Counted from the first letter of the stretch, positions 29,092-39,795 are shown. The stretch is DNA of 64,000 nucleotides from Lachnospiraceae bacterium (GCA_017550165.1 JAFZQH010000015.1:1-64000); one strand, 5' to 3'. Notes: a model not told the origin generated them from the sequence alone. Numbers and translations are program-made.

Positions 29092-30684
29092 TTATTTCAG
29101 GCACTCGATAGCCTTTTTCTCTATCTCAATGCACTCGGCATATCTTCTGGTAAACTCTTCAAATCCCCTGACATCCGCAGGCTTGGGAGCCAGTGTGGAC
29201 TTCTTGGCATTGGCGAAGACTTTATTGGCAAGGAAGTTGGAAAGCTTCTCTCCTTCTTCCTTTTGGCTCATATATGCAGCAAGAAGGGCCATTCCCCAGG
29301 GACCGCCTTCCCCGGCGCCTTCCATTACGGATACTTCCGCATTGATAGCCGCAGCAAGGATACTCTGGGCAACTCCCTCTGTCTTGAAGATGCCGCCATG
29401 CCCCAGTACACTGTCAATCTCAACGCCCTCTTCATTTACCAGGATATCCATACCGATCTTTAAGGCGCCGAATGCGGTGGAAATGTTGGCTCTCATGAAA
29501 TTGGCCAGGGTGAACTCACTCTCGGGAGTACGCACTACCATGGGACGGCCTTCCGATGTTCCCATGATATTCTCACCGGACAGGTGCCCATATGAGAGTA
29601 CACCGCAGCAGTCCGGATCACCCTCCAGGGCCTTGTTATAGAGTACGGAGAATATCTTATTCTTGTCAGCCTTTATCCCCATAGCCTCGGTATACTCTTC
29701 AAATATATTGACCCAGGCGTTAAGGTCTGATGTACAGTTATTGGCATGGACCATAGCTACCAGGCTTCCGTCGGGAGTGGTAACCAGGTCAAGTTCCTTA
29801 TGAACATTTTTAAGTTCTCTCTCCAGCACAACCATTCCGAAAATGGAGGTTCCTGCAGAGATATTGCCGGTACGCTTGGCAACACTGTTGGTAGCCACCA
29901 TTCCGGTTCCCGCATCTCCTTCGGGGGGACAAAGAGGGATCCCGGGCTCTAAGTTGCCGCTGGGGTCTATAAGCGCTGCGCCTTCGGGAGTAAGGGTTCC
30001 GGCCGGCTCTCCCGCCACAAGTACCTTGGGCAGGATATCCTCCAGCTTCCAGGGAACCTTTTTCTCTTCCAGCATATTATCAAAGATGGCCACTTTAGCT
30101 TTATCGTAATCCTTGATCTTCGGATCGATGGGGAACATTCCCGAGGCATCACCTATGCCTAAGACCTTCTCCCCCGTAACCTTCCAATGAACAAATCCTG
30201 CCAGGGTGGTGCAGAACTTTACATGCTTTACGTGGGGCTCATTGTTAAGAATTGCCTGATATATATGGGCTATACTCCATCTCTCGGGGATATTGTACTG
30301 GAAGGCGTTAGTGGTCTCCTCCGCAGCCTGTCCCGTAATGGAATTACGCCAGGTCCTGAAGGGAACCAGCAGCCTCTCATCCCTGCCGAATGCCAGATAT
30401 CCGTGCATCATAGCGGAAAATCCCATGGAAGCCACTTTCTTTAATACCACACCGTATTTATCCTTTACGTCCCTTGCAAGATCCGCATACGCATCCCTGA
30501 GTCCTTCCCATATATCATCCTCTGAATATGTCCAGATCCCGTTCTTTAGCTTATTCTCCCAGTCGTGATTACCCTGGGCTATGACCTTGAATTCTTCATC
30601 GATAAGGACCGCCTTGATCCTGGTAGAACCGAACTCCAACCCCATGACAGCTTTGCCTGATTCGATAACCTGCGCACTTCCCAT
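29092..30684 (-). CDS. FGGY-family pentulose kinase (ribulokinase-like)
   Basis: Start chosen at the ATG at 30684, 7 bases after GGGAGA; a start 18 bases upstream has no site and would overlap the previous stop. About 530 residues, FGGY carbohydrate kinase fold. The N-terminal phosphate motif reads [14 protein letters not shown]; the second half has [12 protein letters not shown] and [17 protein letters not shown]. The position before araD and after a pentose-type transporter makes L-ribulokinase the best guess, but the sequence differs from classical AraB and the substrate may be another ketopentose. Confidence 0.85.
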   Translation of the reverse strand: MGSAQVIESGKAVMGLEFGSTRIKAVLIDEEFKVIAQGNHDWENKLKNGIWTYSEDDIWEGLRDAYADLARDVKDKYGVVLKKVASMGFSAMMHGYLAFGRDERLLVPFRTWRNSITGQAAEETTNAFQYNIPERWSIAHIYQAILNNEPHVKHVKFCTTLAGFVHWKVTGEKVLGIGDASGMFPIDPKIKDYDKAKVAIFDNMLEEKKVPWKLEDILPKVLVAGEPAGTLTPEGAALIDPSGNLEPGIPLCPPEGDAGTGMVATNSVAKRTGNISAGTSIFGMVVLERELKNVHKELDLVTTPDGSLVAMVHANNCTSDLNAWVNIFEEYTEAMGIKADKNKIFSVLYNKALEGDPDCCGVLSYGHLSGENIMGTSEGRPMVVRTPESEFTLANFMRANISTAFGALKIGMDILVNEEGVEIDSVLGHGGIFKTEGVAQSILAAAINAEVSVMEGAGEGGPWGMALLAAYMSQKEEGEKLSNFLANKVFANAKKSTLAPKPADVRGFEEFTRRYAECIEIEKKAIECLK

Positions 30685-30698
30685 AATACTTTCTCCCT

Positions 30699-31742
30699 TC
30701 AATTACTTAATATCTTTTTTCGTTCCTGAATTATCTTTGACAGTTCCATTGTATCATCAAAATATGTTTCTTCCACATAAATCGTCTTATCTACCGACGC
30801 TCCTGCATTCAGCTTCTTTATAACCTCAGCCACCACGGGACCGAGCTGGCTGTTGCATTCAAATATGGCATTGAAATCACCGTAGAGCAATTTGTTGAGG
30901 GCCGCAATATCCCCATCGTAGGATATTATCATGACATCCCCGTTGGGTCCGCAGGTCATCCCCTTTGCCTTAATGGCCTCCACTGCTCCGAAGGACATAT
31001 TGTCATTCTCGCTTATCAGTATATCTATCTCCGGGTATTTCTGAAGAAACTCCGACATTACCTCTTTTCCCTTTGCCTGGGTAAAATCTGCCGTCTGTCT
31101 CTCCAGCATGTGCCAGTTCTTGTGCTCCTTCAGGATATCGTCAAAGCCCGCCGTCCTGCCTATCTGGGCCGTGGAACCTAACGTTCCCTGCAGAGACACT
31201 ATATTGAGATTCTCCTTATCCTTCCCGATCTTAACCAGGTAGTTCTCCAGCCACTTACCGGCATTAACTCCTTCCTTGTAGAAATCACTGCCGATCCAGC
31301 AGGTATACAGGTCCGGAGCCACATCGGCCTTGCGGTCCACCAGTATAACGGGAATATTTGCCTTCTTGGCCTCTTTGAGCACTTCCTCCCAGCCGGTTTC
31401 CACTATGGGATCTAAAATAATATAATCCACGCCCTGAAGGATAAAATTCCTTACCGCTTTAAGCTGATTCTCCTGTTTCTGCTGGGCATCCTCGTAAATG
31501 AGGTAGAAGCCGTTCTCATCGGTGAAAACCTTCTTGTAAGACGCAGTATTAGCCCTGCGCCAATCTGACTCAGAGCCCACCTGGGAGAAACCCACTACTA
31601 TCTTCGATTGTCTGGCGGATGTCTCCGCCTCGGCTGCAGATTTAACAGAGGAAGCAGGGCTGTTTCCCTGCTTCCCGCATCCGATCGCAAGGATCAAGGA
31701 CAAAGTCATTAAACCTGCAATTATTTGCTTTATTTTTTTCAT
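30699..31742 (-). CDS. Sugar ABC transporter substrate-binding lipoprotein (second in operon)
   Basis: A 347-residue family of periplasmic-binding-protein 1 (ribose/galactofuranose YtfQ type). Lipobox is AIGC. The [15 protein letters not shown] segment and [17 protein letters not shown] are the family ligand-binding regions. It lies downstream of the two permeases and is the second binding protein of this operon; the first is at 35486-36553. It lacks the Ser/Ala linker of the first one. Confidence 0.9.
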   Translation of the reverse strand: MKKIKQIIAGLMTLSLILAIGCGKQGNSPASSVKSAAEAETSARQSKIVVGFSQVGSESDWRRANTASYKKVFTDENGFYLIYEDAQQKQENQLKAVRNFILQGVDYIILDPIVETGWEEVLKEAKKANIPVILVDRKADVAPDLYTCWIGSDFYKEGVNAGKWLENYLVKIGKDKENLNIVSLQGTLGSTAQIGRTAGFDDILKEHKNWHMLERQTADFTQAKGKEVMSEFLQKYPEIDILISENDNMSFGAVEAIKAKGMTCGPNGDVMIISYDGDIAALNKLLYGDFNAIFECNSQLGPVVAEVIKKLNAGASVDKTIYVEETYFDDTMELSKIIQERKKILSN

Positions 31743-31754
31743 TCCTGTATCATG

Positions 31755-32813
31755 TCATTTCTTTTTGGCTCGTGCCTTAACCTTCATGAGGATACTCTGG
31801 ATAACAATGAAGAAGCAGAGCATTCCGGCAACTGTGATACCTGTCCACCATGACTGTTCAAATCCGGCGGATGTAACGATATCCTTTATGGTACCGAGAG
31901 ATAATACTCCGAAGAAGGTTCCTATGATATTACCTACACCGCCTGTAAGAAGGGTTCCTCCGATGATGGATGAAGCGATGGCGTTCATCTCTGCTCCGGA
32001 AGCATTAAGCACGGAGGCGCTTCCAACATGAGTAAGATATACATATCCGCCGATACCGGCTAAAACCCCGCATATAAGCTGAGCCATAAATCTCGTTCTC
32101 TTAACGTTGATACCAAGCATCAGAGCCGACTGCCTGTTACCGCCTACTGCATAAAAGGCTCTTCCCAGTTTAGTGAACTTGAGAAGTATAAACATAAGGA
32201 CAACTATTACTATGGCAACTATAACCCCTGCCTCTATGGTAGCATCAACATACACTCCTCTTCTGTTGACAGATCCCAGTCCGGGAATAACGATCCTCAG
32301 GTCGCGAAGTCCGACGAATTCTTCATTGGCAACATTAAAGGGCACTGAACTGATAATAGTGGTAAGACCTCTTGCAAAGAACATACCTGCCAGTGTAACG
32401 ATGAAGGGCTGTATGTCAAGATAAGCAACCAGGTACCCCTGTACTGCACCAAAGGCAAATCCTATAAGAACAGCCACGCATATGGAGGTGATCAGGTTGC
32501 CTCCCTGCTTGTCAAGCCATACACCGCAGCACATGGTTATAAGACCTGTAACGCCCCCGACGGAAATATCGATCCCACCTGTGATCATTACTACGGATAG
32601 TCCGCAGGCAAGGATTATCATGTAAGCATTGTTATTAAGGATATTTAAAAATCCCTGTCCGGTGAGGAAACCTTTGCCGAGAACAGCCATGGCAAAGATA
32701 TACATGATCACAAATACTACAACCGTTATAAGGAACAGCATGTTTGAATCGGACAGGCCAAGCAGTCTTGCTCCGATACTTTTCTTGGGGGCAGCAGCCT
32801 TGTTCTCACTCAT
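31755..32813 (-). CDS. Sugar ABC transporter permease (second)
   Basis: 352 residues, BPD_transp_2 (RbsC/YjfF) family, with about nine or ten hydrophobic segments. The signature GGIDISVGGVTGLI is visible near residue 80 and the coupling-loop region GGNRQSALMLGINVKRTR later. Its start directly abuts the stop of the other permease gene. It pairs with that permease to form a heterodimeric channel, as in YtfT-YjfF systems. Confidence 0.92.
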   Translation of the reverse strand: MSENKAAAPKKSIGARLLGLSDSNMLFLITVVVFVIMYIFAMAVLGKGFLTGQGFLNILNNNAYMIILACGLSVVMITGGIDISVGGVTGLITMCCGVWLDKQGGNLITSICVAVLIGFAFGAVQGYLVAYLDIQPFIVTLAGMFFARGLTTIISSVPFNVANEEFVGLRDLRIVIPGLGSVNRRGVYVDATIEAGVIVAIVIVVLMFILLKFTKLGRAFYAVGGNRQSALMLGINVKRTRFMAQLICGVLAGIGGYVYLTHVGSASVLNASGAEMNAIASSIIGGTLLTGGVGNIIGTFFGVLSLGTIKDIVTSAGFEQSWWTGITVAGMLCFFIVIQSILMKVKARAKKK

Positions 32814-33890
32814 CTATGCCACCTCCTTTGCAGTGTTCTTCTTAAGCTTCTTTGCTCTGTTGGCAAAAAACTCTCTTACAGCCGGAGCACTGGAAATTAC
32901 AAGGATTATTACGACAATAGCCTTGTATGCCGGCAGCGCTTCCGAGCTGACATCAAATTTATATAAGGTCATGGTCAGGAACTGGATAACGTAAGCACCT
33001 ATTACAGACGCAGCAATGGAGAATTTTCCTCCGCCAAGAGCATTTCCTCCAAGGGCTACTGCCAGGATGGCATCCATCTCTATATCCTTGGCGATAACAT
33101 TATAATTAATAGTCGATAAGCGGCTTACTTTAACAAAACCTGCAATACCTACGAATACTCCGAGTATCACATATGTAGCAAACTTGATGACTGTGGGATT
33201 AAGTCCGTTAAGTCTTGCCGACCTCTCATTGATACCGGCAGTCTGAACATAAAGCTTTAAGTTGGTAAACTTGAGTACCAGGGCCATGATCACCATGCAG
33301 AGTATGGCCACCAGCACCGGGGACGGAATGGGACACCCCGGGATAGTGTTACCAATGTAACCGAATTCCGGATCCACTATGATGGGAAGCTCATTATTGT
33401 TAAACCAGGATGCAATGGATCGCCCTGCCGTGAACATGATCAGGGTAGCGACCATGGGCATGATCTTAAAGTAGGCAACAAGGATACCGTTAAAGGCACC
33501 TATGAGCATGGCTACCAGAATACCCGCTAATACTCCGAGGATAAGAGGTGCCTGCATATGATCCGGCCTGTTATTACCGCCGCATACAACCTTAAGCACC
33601 ATACTTCCTGCAACAGCAATGCCTGCACCGACAGAGATATCCTGTCCGCCTGAAGCCGCTGTTACAAGCGTCATTCCCATGGCAAGGAGGGCAAGTTCAG
33701 AACCATAATCAATGATCGTTACAAGCTGTCCGCCAAACACCATGGTACCTTCTGAATTAGGTGCAAATGTGATGGCAAAGAACGACGGGTCCGCTATTAG
33801 ATTAAACAATATCAGTACTATAAGCGCAGTGATCGGGATCATTATCTGATTCTTAAACAGATTCTTTATTGAAAACTTAGTTTTCTCCAC
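32814..33890 (-). CDS. Sugar ABC transporter permease (first)
   Basis: RbsC/YtfT-type permease of about 358 residues. The start codon is ambiguous: GTG at 33899 and ATG at 33896 lie too close to AGGAGG, while GTG at 33890 has an 8-base spacing and is preferred. The region SGGQDISVGAGIAVAGS is the conserved permease loop. The start overlaps the end of the ATPase gene by about 14 bases, so translation is coupled. Confidence 0.9.
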   Translation of the reverse strand: MEKTKFSIKNLFKNQIMIPITALIVLILFNLIADPSFFAITFAPNSEGTMVFGGQLVTIIDYGSELALLAMGMTLVTAASGGQDISVGAGIAVAGSMVLKVVCGGNNRPDHMQAPLILGVLAGILVAMLIGAFNGILVAYFKIMPMVATLIMFTAGRSIASWFNNNELPIIVDPEFGYIGNTIPGCPIPSPVLVAILCMVIMALVLKFTNLKLYVQTAGINERSARLNGLNPTVIKFATYVILGVFVGIAGFVKVSRLSTINYNVIAKDIEMDAILAVALGGNALGGGKFSIAASVIGAYVIQFLTMTLYKFDVSSEALPAYKAIVVIILVISSAPAVREFFANRAKKLKKNTAKEVA

Positions 33891-35388
33891 TTCCATCACC
33901 TCCTGCTATAGTACTCATGATCTTATTCTGATTAAGATCTGCTCCCTTAAGTTCTCCAACCACCTTACGGTCTCTCATGACCACAAGCCTGGAGCAGGTA
34001 CGGAGCATCTCGTCTGTCTCGGATGAAATAAATGTTACGGATACGCCTTCCGATGCAAGCTTTAACACAAGCTTCTGGATATCTACCTTGGTTCCTACGT
34101 CAATACCTCTTGTAGGCTCATCAAGTATCAGGTATTGCGGATGAGTTAAGAGCCACCTTGCAACTATGCACTTCTGCTGATTACCACCGGACAATGACTT
34201 GATGGGCGTATCAGCTGATGCAGTTTTGATACCCAAAAGCTTAATATACTCGTCAGCAAACTTATTGGCCTCCGCCTTGGAGAATGGTTTCCAGAAGCCT
34301 TTCATGACCTGAAGCGCCAGGATTATATTCTCCCGCACGGAAAGGTCTCCTACTATTCCGTCTCCCTTTCTGTCTTCAGGAAGATATCCTATTCCATTCC
34401 TCATGGCATCTATGGGCTTGGAAATCTTAACGCTCTTTCCGTTCATCTTAACAGTACCGGATGTAACACGGTCTGCGCCGAATATGGCTCTGACACACTC
34501 TGATCGTCCGGATCCCAACAAACCGGTAAAGCCGTTAACCTCGCCTTTTCCTATGGTGAAATTAAAGGGTTCTATTCCCTGGTCGGAACACAGGTTATCT
34601 GCCTCAAATACATATGCATCTATATCTACGTCTTCTTCAACGTTATTATCCTTTATCTCTGCCAGGTCATCGAATTCTTTGCCCAGCATCTTTGAAACCA
34701 ACTGCACTCTGGGACACTCCGCTACTGTGTACTCGCCAACGAATTTGCCATCCCGTAAAACTGTGATCTTATCGCACACCTCGTAGACCTGCTCAAGAAA
34801 ATGAGTAACGAAGATAATGCCTACTCCTCTTGCTTTAAGATTTCTCATAAGATCAAACAGTTTCTCAACTTCCTGCTCATCCAGGGATGATGTAGGCTCG
34901 TCAAGAATAAGAACCTTACATTCCATATCCACGGCTCTTGCTATGGCCACCATCTGCTGTACAGCAAGAGAACAGTCTCCCAGCTGCTTGGTAGCGGTCG
35001 CCGGAATATCAAGAGACTGCAACATCTTATTCGCGCCTTCATTCATCTGTTTCCAGTTCTGGATGATGTTCTTGCTCCGCCCGATATACATATTCTCTGC
35101 CACAGTAAGATTGGGGCAGAGTGTTATCTCCTGGTATACCGTACTTATTCCCAGGTTCTGAGCATCCTGGGGCGAGCGGATGCTGACATTCTTACCATCT
35201 AAGATGATATCTCCTTCATCCTTTGTATAAACGCCTGTAAGGACCTTGATCAAGGTGGATTTACCGGCGCCGTTCTCCCCCATGAGCGCATGTATCTCAC
35301 CGGGACAAAGAGAAAAGCTGACATCAGAAAGAGCCCGGACACCCGGAAAACTCTTATAGATGTTCTTCATTTCCAGTATCTTTTCCAT
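33877..35388 (-). CDS. Sugar ABC transporter ATP-binding protein
   Basis: A 503-residue double ATPase of the MglA/RbsA/YtfR class. The first half has Walker A GENGAGKST and Walker B LILDEPTSSLD; the second half has GLLGSGRSE in place of a strict Walker A, and signature LSGGNQQK with LILDEPTRGID. The degenerate second P-loop is normal for this class. It energises the two permeases encoded just downstream. A terminator-like hairpin separates it from the upstream binding-protein gene. Confidence 0.95.
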   Translation of the reverse strand: MEKILEMKNIYKSFPGVRALSDVSFSLCPGEIHALMGENGAGKSTLIKVLTGVYTKDEGDIILDGKNVSIRSPQDAQNLGISTVYQEITLCPNLTVAENMYIGRSKNIIQNWKQMNEGANKMLQSLDIPATATKQLGDCSLAVQQMVAIARAVDMECKVLILDEPTSSLDEQEVEKLFDLMRNLKARGVGIIFVTHFLEQVYEVCDKITVLRDGKFVGEYTVAECPRVQLVSKMLGKEFDDLAEIKDNNVEEDVDIDAYVFEADNLCSDQGIEPFNFTIGKGEVNGFTGLLGSGRSECVRAIFGADRVTSGTVKMNGKSVKISKPIDAMRNGIGYLPEDRKGDGIVGDLSVRENIILALQVMKGFWKPFSKAEANKFADEYIKLLGIKTASADTPIKSLSGGNQQKCIVARWLLTHPQYLILDEPTRGIDVGTKVDIQKLVLKLASEGVSVTFISSETDEMLRTCSRLVVMRDRKVVGELKGADLNQNKIMSTIAGGDGSGEN

Positions 35389-35414
35389 GGATTTCTCCTC
35401 TCTTTTGTTCTCTT

Positions 35415-35449
35415 AAAAAAGTGGCGCAACGAGAATTGCGCTGCGCCAC
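35415..35449 (-). terminator. Intra-operon terminator after the first sugar-binding protein
   Basis: GTGGCGCA / TGCGCCAC (8 bp) closes a hairpin that on the minus strand is followed by six T residues. Inside it, GCGCAA / TTGCGC can form an alternative smaller hairpin. It should lower expression of the ATPase and permeases relative to the binding protein. Confidence 0.8.
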
Positions 35450-35485
35450 ATATTATTGCTATATTGATTGTTCGATCATCTGAAA

Positions 35486-36553
35486 TTAGATTCCGTACTT
35501 CTCAACATCTTCCTTAGTGATTGTCTTGGAATCAAATCCCTTCTCTTCCATAACGATCTTCTTTGTAGCGATCTTCTCGCCCTTCTCTAACTTGTTGATA
35601 ACGTCAACAATGTATGAAGACTGGAAGGGGTTGCACTGTCCATCATAGTTCCACTTCTTGTCAACTAAGTTCTGAAGAGCGAACTTGTTGCAGTCGAATC
35701 CCATGATAACAACTTTCTTGCCTTCGCCGTACTCGATATTAGCTTTCTTAAGTGCATTCTCAGCACCCTGAGCCATGTTATCGTTCTCAGCATAGATTAC
35801 GTTGAAGTCTGTCTTAGCGGAGATAACTGAAGCAACGATCTTCTCTGCTTCCTCTGCGTTCCAGTTAGCTGTCTGCTGCTTAACGATCTTCCAACCAGCC
35901 TCTTTAGCTGTCTTCTCTAAAGCGCCTGAACGTCCGATCTGAGCGTCTGTACCCATCTGTCCCTGAATGTGGATGATGTTGTAGCTGTCAAGCTTCTGAT
36001 CCTTTAACCAGTTAACTGCTGTCTCGCCTTCCTTAGCCATATCTGAAACGATAGCTGCTTCGTAAAGCTTCTCATCTGCCTCTACCATACGGTCAAAGAG
36101 GATAACTCTTGTGCCGGCCTTCTGTGCTTCCTGTAATGTAGCATCCCAGCCCTTGGTATCTGCTGCTGAAAGTAACAGATAATCGATACCGTCTGTGATC
36201 ATCTTCTTAGCTGCTGTGATCTGATCATCATTGGTCTTACCATAAGCGAATGTAGCTTCATAGCCGTTCTCTTTTGAGAATGTAGCCTTAAGGTCCTTAT
36301 CGTTAGCTGTACGATATCCTGACTCTGAAGGATCGTTGTTGATGATACCAACCTTTAAGGTCTTGCCTGATGCTGCTGCGCTTGATCCTGCTGCTGCAGA
36401 TGATGCTGCTGCAGATGATCCTGCTGCTGCGCTTGATCCTGCTGCTGATGATGCTGCCTTAGATGATGCTCCGCCTGTGCTTCCGCCGCATCCGATAGCA
36501 GCTGTTGCTAACAATGCTGTTGCTAAGATGATACTTGCAATTTTCTTTCTCAC
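35486..36553 (-). CDS. Sugar ABC transporter substrate-binding lipoprotein (first in operon)
   Basis: 355 residues, starting with GTG behind a GGAGG site. The signal peptide has lipobox AIGC, then a Ser/Ala repeat linker (about residues 27-63), then a YtfQ-type sugar-binding domain. DYLLLSAADTKGWDATL matches the ligand-binding segment of the family. It is the first gene of the transporter operon, right after the HK gene, and is probably the most highly expressed because of the terminator behind it. The likely ligand is a pentose or furanose sugar given AraD and the kinase downstream. Confidence 0.92.
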   Translation of the reverse strand: MRKKIASIILATALLATAAIGCGGSTGGASSKAASSAAGSSAAAGSSAAASSAAAGSSAAASGKTLKVGIINNDPSESGYRTANDKDLKATFSKENGYEATFAYGKTNDDQITAAKKMITDGIDYLLLSAADTKGWDATLQEAQKAGTRVILFDRMVEADEKLYEAAIVSDMAKEGETAVNWLKDQKLDSYNIIHIQGQMGTDAQIGRSGALEKTAKEAGWKIVKQQTANWNAEEAEKIVASVISAKTDFNVIYAENDNMAQGAENALKKANIEYGEGKKVVIMGFDCNKFALQNLVDKKWNYDGQCNPFQSSYIVDVINKLEKGEKIATKKIVMEEKGFDSKTITKEDVEKYGI

Positions 36554-36697
36554 TTTCTCTTACCTCCATAAATAGTAATTGGGTTTTTCAAGCCAAAATC
36601 ATTCTAGCAAATGACCCCTGAAATTAAAACGGAGTAATTTTTTATTTTAGTTTGTTTTTTTATTTATTAATCCGGTTTGATATTTATTTGTCATTTT

Positions 36698-36730
36698 GGT
36701 GTGATTTTTTTTAAAATCGGTGTGATTTTT
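36698..36730. promoter_or_regulatory. Tandem direct repeat, candidate operator of the sugar operon
   Basis: GGTGTGATTTTT occurs twice, at 36698-36709 and 36719-36730, exactly 21 bases apart, which is two helical turns. It lies in an AT-rich gap between the sensor kinase gene and the first sugar-binding gene, about 150-180 bases before that start. AraC-type regulators such as the one at 38173-39795 typically bind direct repeats of this kind. Confidence 0.5.
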
Positions 36731-36732
36731 CA

Positions 36733-38172
36733 TTATTCGCAGGGGATTTTTACCATAACGCTTGTTCCGGCCCCATATATGCTGTCTATCTCAATGCCAT
36801 AGTCGTTTCCGTAAGTAAGCCGGATCCTTTCAAGGACATTGCGAAGGCCGAATCCGCTCTCTGCGGGGCTTCCCGGTCCATTATCCGACAGATTTTTCCT
36901 TATCTTATCCAATGCTTCCGGCTCCATTCCCACTCCGTCATCCTTTACGGACAGGATGATATTATCCCCGTCTTGTCGGCCTGATACTATTATCCGGCCC
37001 TTTGCCCTCTTATTCTTGATCCCGTGATACAATGCATTCTCCACAAGGGGCTGAAGGGTAAGCTTGGGGATCCGGTATTCCCCTATACTGTCATCCACTT
37101 CAACCTCAAATTCAAGGATATCCTGATAACGGAATTGCTGGATCTTCAGGTAGCTCTCCACATGCTTGATCTCTTCCCGTATGCTTACCATGGACTTTCC
37201 GCTAGAAAGTCCCGTACGGAAGAAATCCGAAAGGGAATTGACCATAAGGATGACCTGGTCATTTTCCCCCATCTCGGACAGCCAGGTTATGGTATCCAGT
37301 GTATTGTATAAAAAGTGGGGGTTGATCTGCTCCTGAAGGAGCTGGAGTTCTATAACGCGCAGCTTCTCCTGCTCTGCCCTTACATCCTCCACAAGGGTTC
37401 CGATCCTGCCTACCATTTCATTAAAGCTCTGTCCCAGGATCGCCAGCTCATCGGTGGTATCCGACCGGGCCCGGACATCGAAGTCTCCCGTTCCCACCGA
37501 TCCTGCCACTTCGCACAGTTCCTTTACGGGCTCCACGATCCCCTTCATGATCCTTCGGCTTATGAGGACGGCGCCGAGTATGATAAGGAAGAAAACAGCG
37601 ATCCCCGCTATAACACTTATGTTGAGATTCTGTTTGATCCCCAGTCGCAGCTCATCAAGCCCGATAACCTGATAATTGATGTATTCCTGGATCTGATCCT
37701 GGATAAGTTCCGTGAGGATCCTTACGTTATTATCAAGCCGCTCCATGTTGATGGAGTATGATCCCAATACCTTCGAATCATCTACGATCTCCGTGACACG
37801 TTCTTCAAGGGTATCAAGTGTCCGAAGGATACGATCCAGCTGATTCCTTGCAGCGTCCGAATCCGTCTTGTCATAGAGGTCTTTAAAATCTGTCCGGGCA
37901 TTTTTTATCATGGAAAAGGGCTTATCCAGATCCACCAGTTCGCCGGCTCTGTCGGAATTGACGATTATGGTGTACATACTGAAGTCCATGTCGCTTTTAA
38001 AATCTATATTGTAGGCATTTGCCTTTATGATATCATCCACTATCAGGTCATAATTATGGGTGAATGATTGCATGAGAACCAGCATGAATACTATAACGGC
38101 AGCCATCGGTATAAGACAGATGGCCATAAGCCGGTACAGGCTTCTTTGTAGTTTTGATCCCCCTCTGTTCAA
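36733..38172 (-). CDS. YesM-type sensor histidine kinase
   Basis: 479 residues from a TTG start placed right behind the regulator stop, with AGGGG 7 bases upstream. Membrane segments at about 12-34 and 184-204 enclose an extracytoplasmic sensor; a HAMP domain (205-260), a His_kinase domain with phospho-acceptor His286 in INPHFLYN, and a HATPase domain (KDDGVGM, GFGLRNV) follow. It is the partner of the AraC-type regulator encoded just upstream and most likely senses sugar outside the cell to control the adjacent ABC operon. Confidence 0.94.
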   Translation of the reverse strand: MNRGGSKLQRSLYRLMAICLIPMAAVIVFMLVLMQSFTHNYDLIVDDIIKANAYNIDFKSDMDFSMYTIIVNSDRAGELVDLDKPFSMIKNARTDFKDLYDKTDSDAARNQLDRILRTLDTLEERVTEIVDDSKVLGSYSINMERLDNNVRILTELIQDQIQEYINYQVIGLDELRLGIKQNLNISVIAGIAVFFLIILGAVLISRRIMKGIVEPVKELCEVAGSVGTGDFDVRARSDTTDELAILGQSFNEMVGRIGTLVEDVRAEQEKLRVIELQLLQEQINPHFLYNTLDTITWLSEMGENDQVILMVNSLSDFFRTGLSSGKSMVSIREEIKHVESYLKIQQFRYQDILEFEVEVDDSIGEYRIPKLTLQPLVENALYHGIKNKRAKGRIIVSGRQDGDNIILSVKDDGVGMEPEALDKIRKNLSDNGPGSPAESGFGLRNVLERIRLTYGNDYGIEIDSIYGAGTSVMVKIPCE

Positions 38173-39795
38173 TCAGTTCCCCTTCTTTCTCGCCCGGTAT
38201 TCCTTTGGTGAGCATCCCTGTTTCTTCTTAAATATGTAACTGAAATAATGGGAATCCTTATATCCCACGTTATGTCCTATCTCCGATGTCTTCATGGACG
38301 AGCACATCAGCAGCTCCTTTGCCTTCTCCATTCGGATCTCCGTCAGGTATTCGATAAAGGTCTTTCCTGCTTCCTTACTGAATATGGAACTGAAATAGCT
38401 GGGGCTCATCCCCACCATCTCTGCCACGGAATTCAAGGATATATCATCCTGCATATAGGTCTCTTCCAGTATTTCTTTGGCCCTGCCGATGATATCCGAA
38501 TATCTGCGCTCGCTTTGCTTATCCCGTAATTCTATTATGGCCGTAAGGAGTTCCTTTAAGTCCTCTCCCATCTGCTCCGGAGCCTGGTTCTTCTGCATCC
38601 TGTTCCGCACCTGCTCGGCCCGGTTCTTAAAGTCTTCATCTTCCGCCTCCAGCTTCTCATAAAACGCCATCACGGTGATGTATATGTCCATGATAAGGTA
38701 TTGCCTCATGATCTCCGATGTCAGGGCATCCCTTGTAAACTCCTCCATATAAAGCTTTAAGAATCCTTCCATCTCTCCGGCGGTTCCGTTGGAGAGGTAT
38801 TTGCCGATCAGCTCCCTGGAATGCTCCACATTTGCAAATCCAACGGGAAGCTCCGTCTCCTCTTCATGTTCCTTCAGCTGATCTAAGGATATGATCTGAT
38901 TGGATTTAAGTGAGAATCTTCCTATGAATGCCTTATCCGCATCCATGTAGGATTTCTTCAGTTCCTTGATCCGGACCACTTTCCGGCCTATCCCGCCGAA
39001 ATACTCTACCTCCGGATACTTCTCCATCATTTCCGCCAGCTTCTGTCTAAACTCCTCTATCTTTTGATCCATGCCGCTCTCTTCTTCCGCCATCAGAAGA
39101 AACGCCCAGCCCTCCACTCCTTTCTGGATGGCTATGGCCTCCTCCATGGAATCCGTTATCCGGTCTATATCGTTCTCCACTTCGAAGAGGTTATCAAGGG
39201 GATTATCCGATTCCGCCGCCGGCAGTATCTTGAACAACATTATGCAATATGTCCCGGCGCTTAGGGATATCCCATACTTCTTTCCGCCTTCTATGGCGTC
39301 GCTTGTGGGCATGTCTCCGAAGAGGAGTTGCCTGAAGAACTTGATCTTGGTGCTCTCCGCATTCTCTCCCATTTCCTCGGAGTATTTCTTTATGAGCTCT
39401 TTCTTCTCCTTCTCGCTTAAGAGGGATTCCTTTACCTTATCCAGGCTTTCTAACAGTTGGGCTGCGGATATGGGTTTTAAGAGGTACTCTGTCACGGAGA
39501 GGTTTATCGCTTCCTTGGCATAATCGAACTCATTATAGCCGCTTAAAATGATGATCTTGGTCTCCGGCAGCTCCTGCTTCACGATCCGGCTTAGCTCCAG
39601 GCCGTTCATGAAGGGCATCTTTACGTCGGTTATAAGGATGTCCGGCTTGGTCTTCAATATCAGCGGCAGAGCCACTTCGCCGTCTCCCGCTTCTCCCACG
39701 AACTCGTAGCCGTTCTCTTCCCACTTTATGCTTTTTTCTATGCCGTTGCGGATGACGAACTCGTCCTCCACAAGGAATACTTTGATGCGCTCCAT
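38173..39795 (-). CDS. YesN-type response regulator with AraC DNA-binding domain
   Basis: Start chosen at the ATG at 39795 with AGAGGA 6 bases upstream; an upstream TTG frame is less likely. 540 residues. The receiver domain has acceptor Asp57 in LITDVKM and a conserved Lys in LLKPIS. A long middle region and a C-terminal AraC/HTH_18 domain (about 440-540, SEIGHNVGYKDSHYFSYIFKK) follow. It is the regulator half of the pair with the YesM-type kinase and probably activates the sugar uptake operon downstream. Confidence 0.94.
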   Translation of the reverse strand: MERIKVFLVEDEFVIRNGIEKSIKWEENGYEFVGEAGDGEVALPLILKTKPDILITDVKMPFMNGLELSRIVKQELPETKIIILSGYNEFDYAKEAINLSVTEYLLKPISAAQLLESLDKVKESLLSEKEKKELIKKYSEEMGENAESTKIKFFRQLLFGDMPTSDAIEGGKKYGISLSAGTYCIMLFKILPAAESDNPLDNLFEVENDIDRITDSMEEAIAIQKGVEGWAFLLMAEEESGMDQKIEEFRQKLAEMMEKYPEVEYFGGIGRKVVRIKELKKSYMDADKAFIGRFSLKSNQIISLDQLKEHEEETELPVGFANVEHSRELIGKYLSNGTAGEMEGFLKLYMEEFTRDALTSEIMRQYLIMDIYITVMAFYEKLEAEDEDFKNRAEQVRNRMQKNQAPEQMGEDLKELLTAIIELRDKQSERRYSDIIGRAKEILEETYMQDDISLNSVAEMVGMSPSYFSSIFSKEAGKTFIEYLTEIRMEKAKELLMCSSMKTSEIGHNVGYKDSHYFSYIFKKKQGCSPKEYRARKKGN

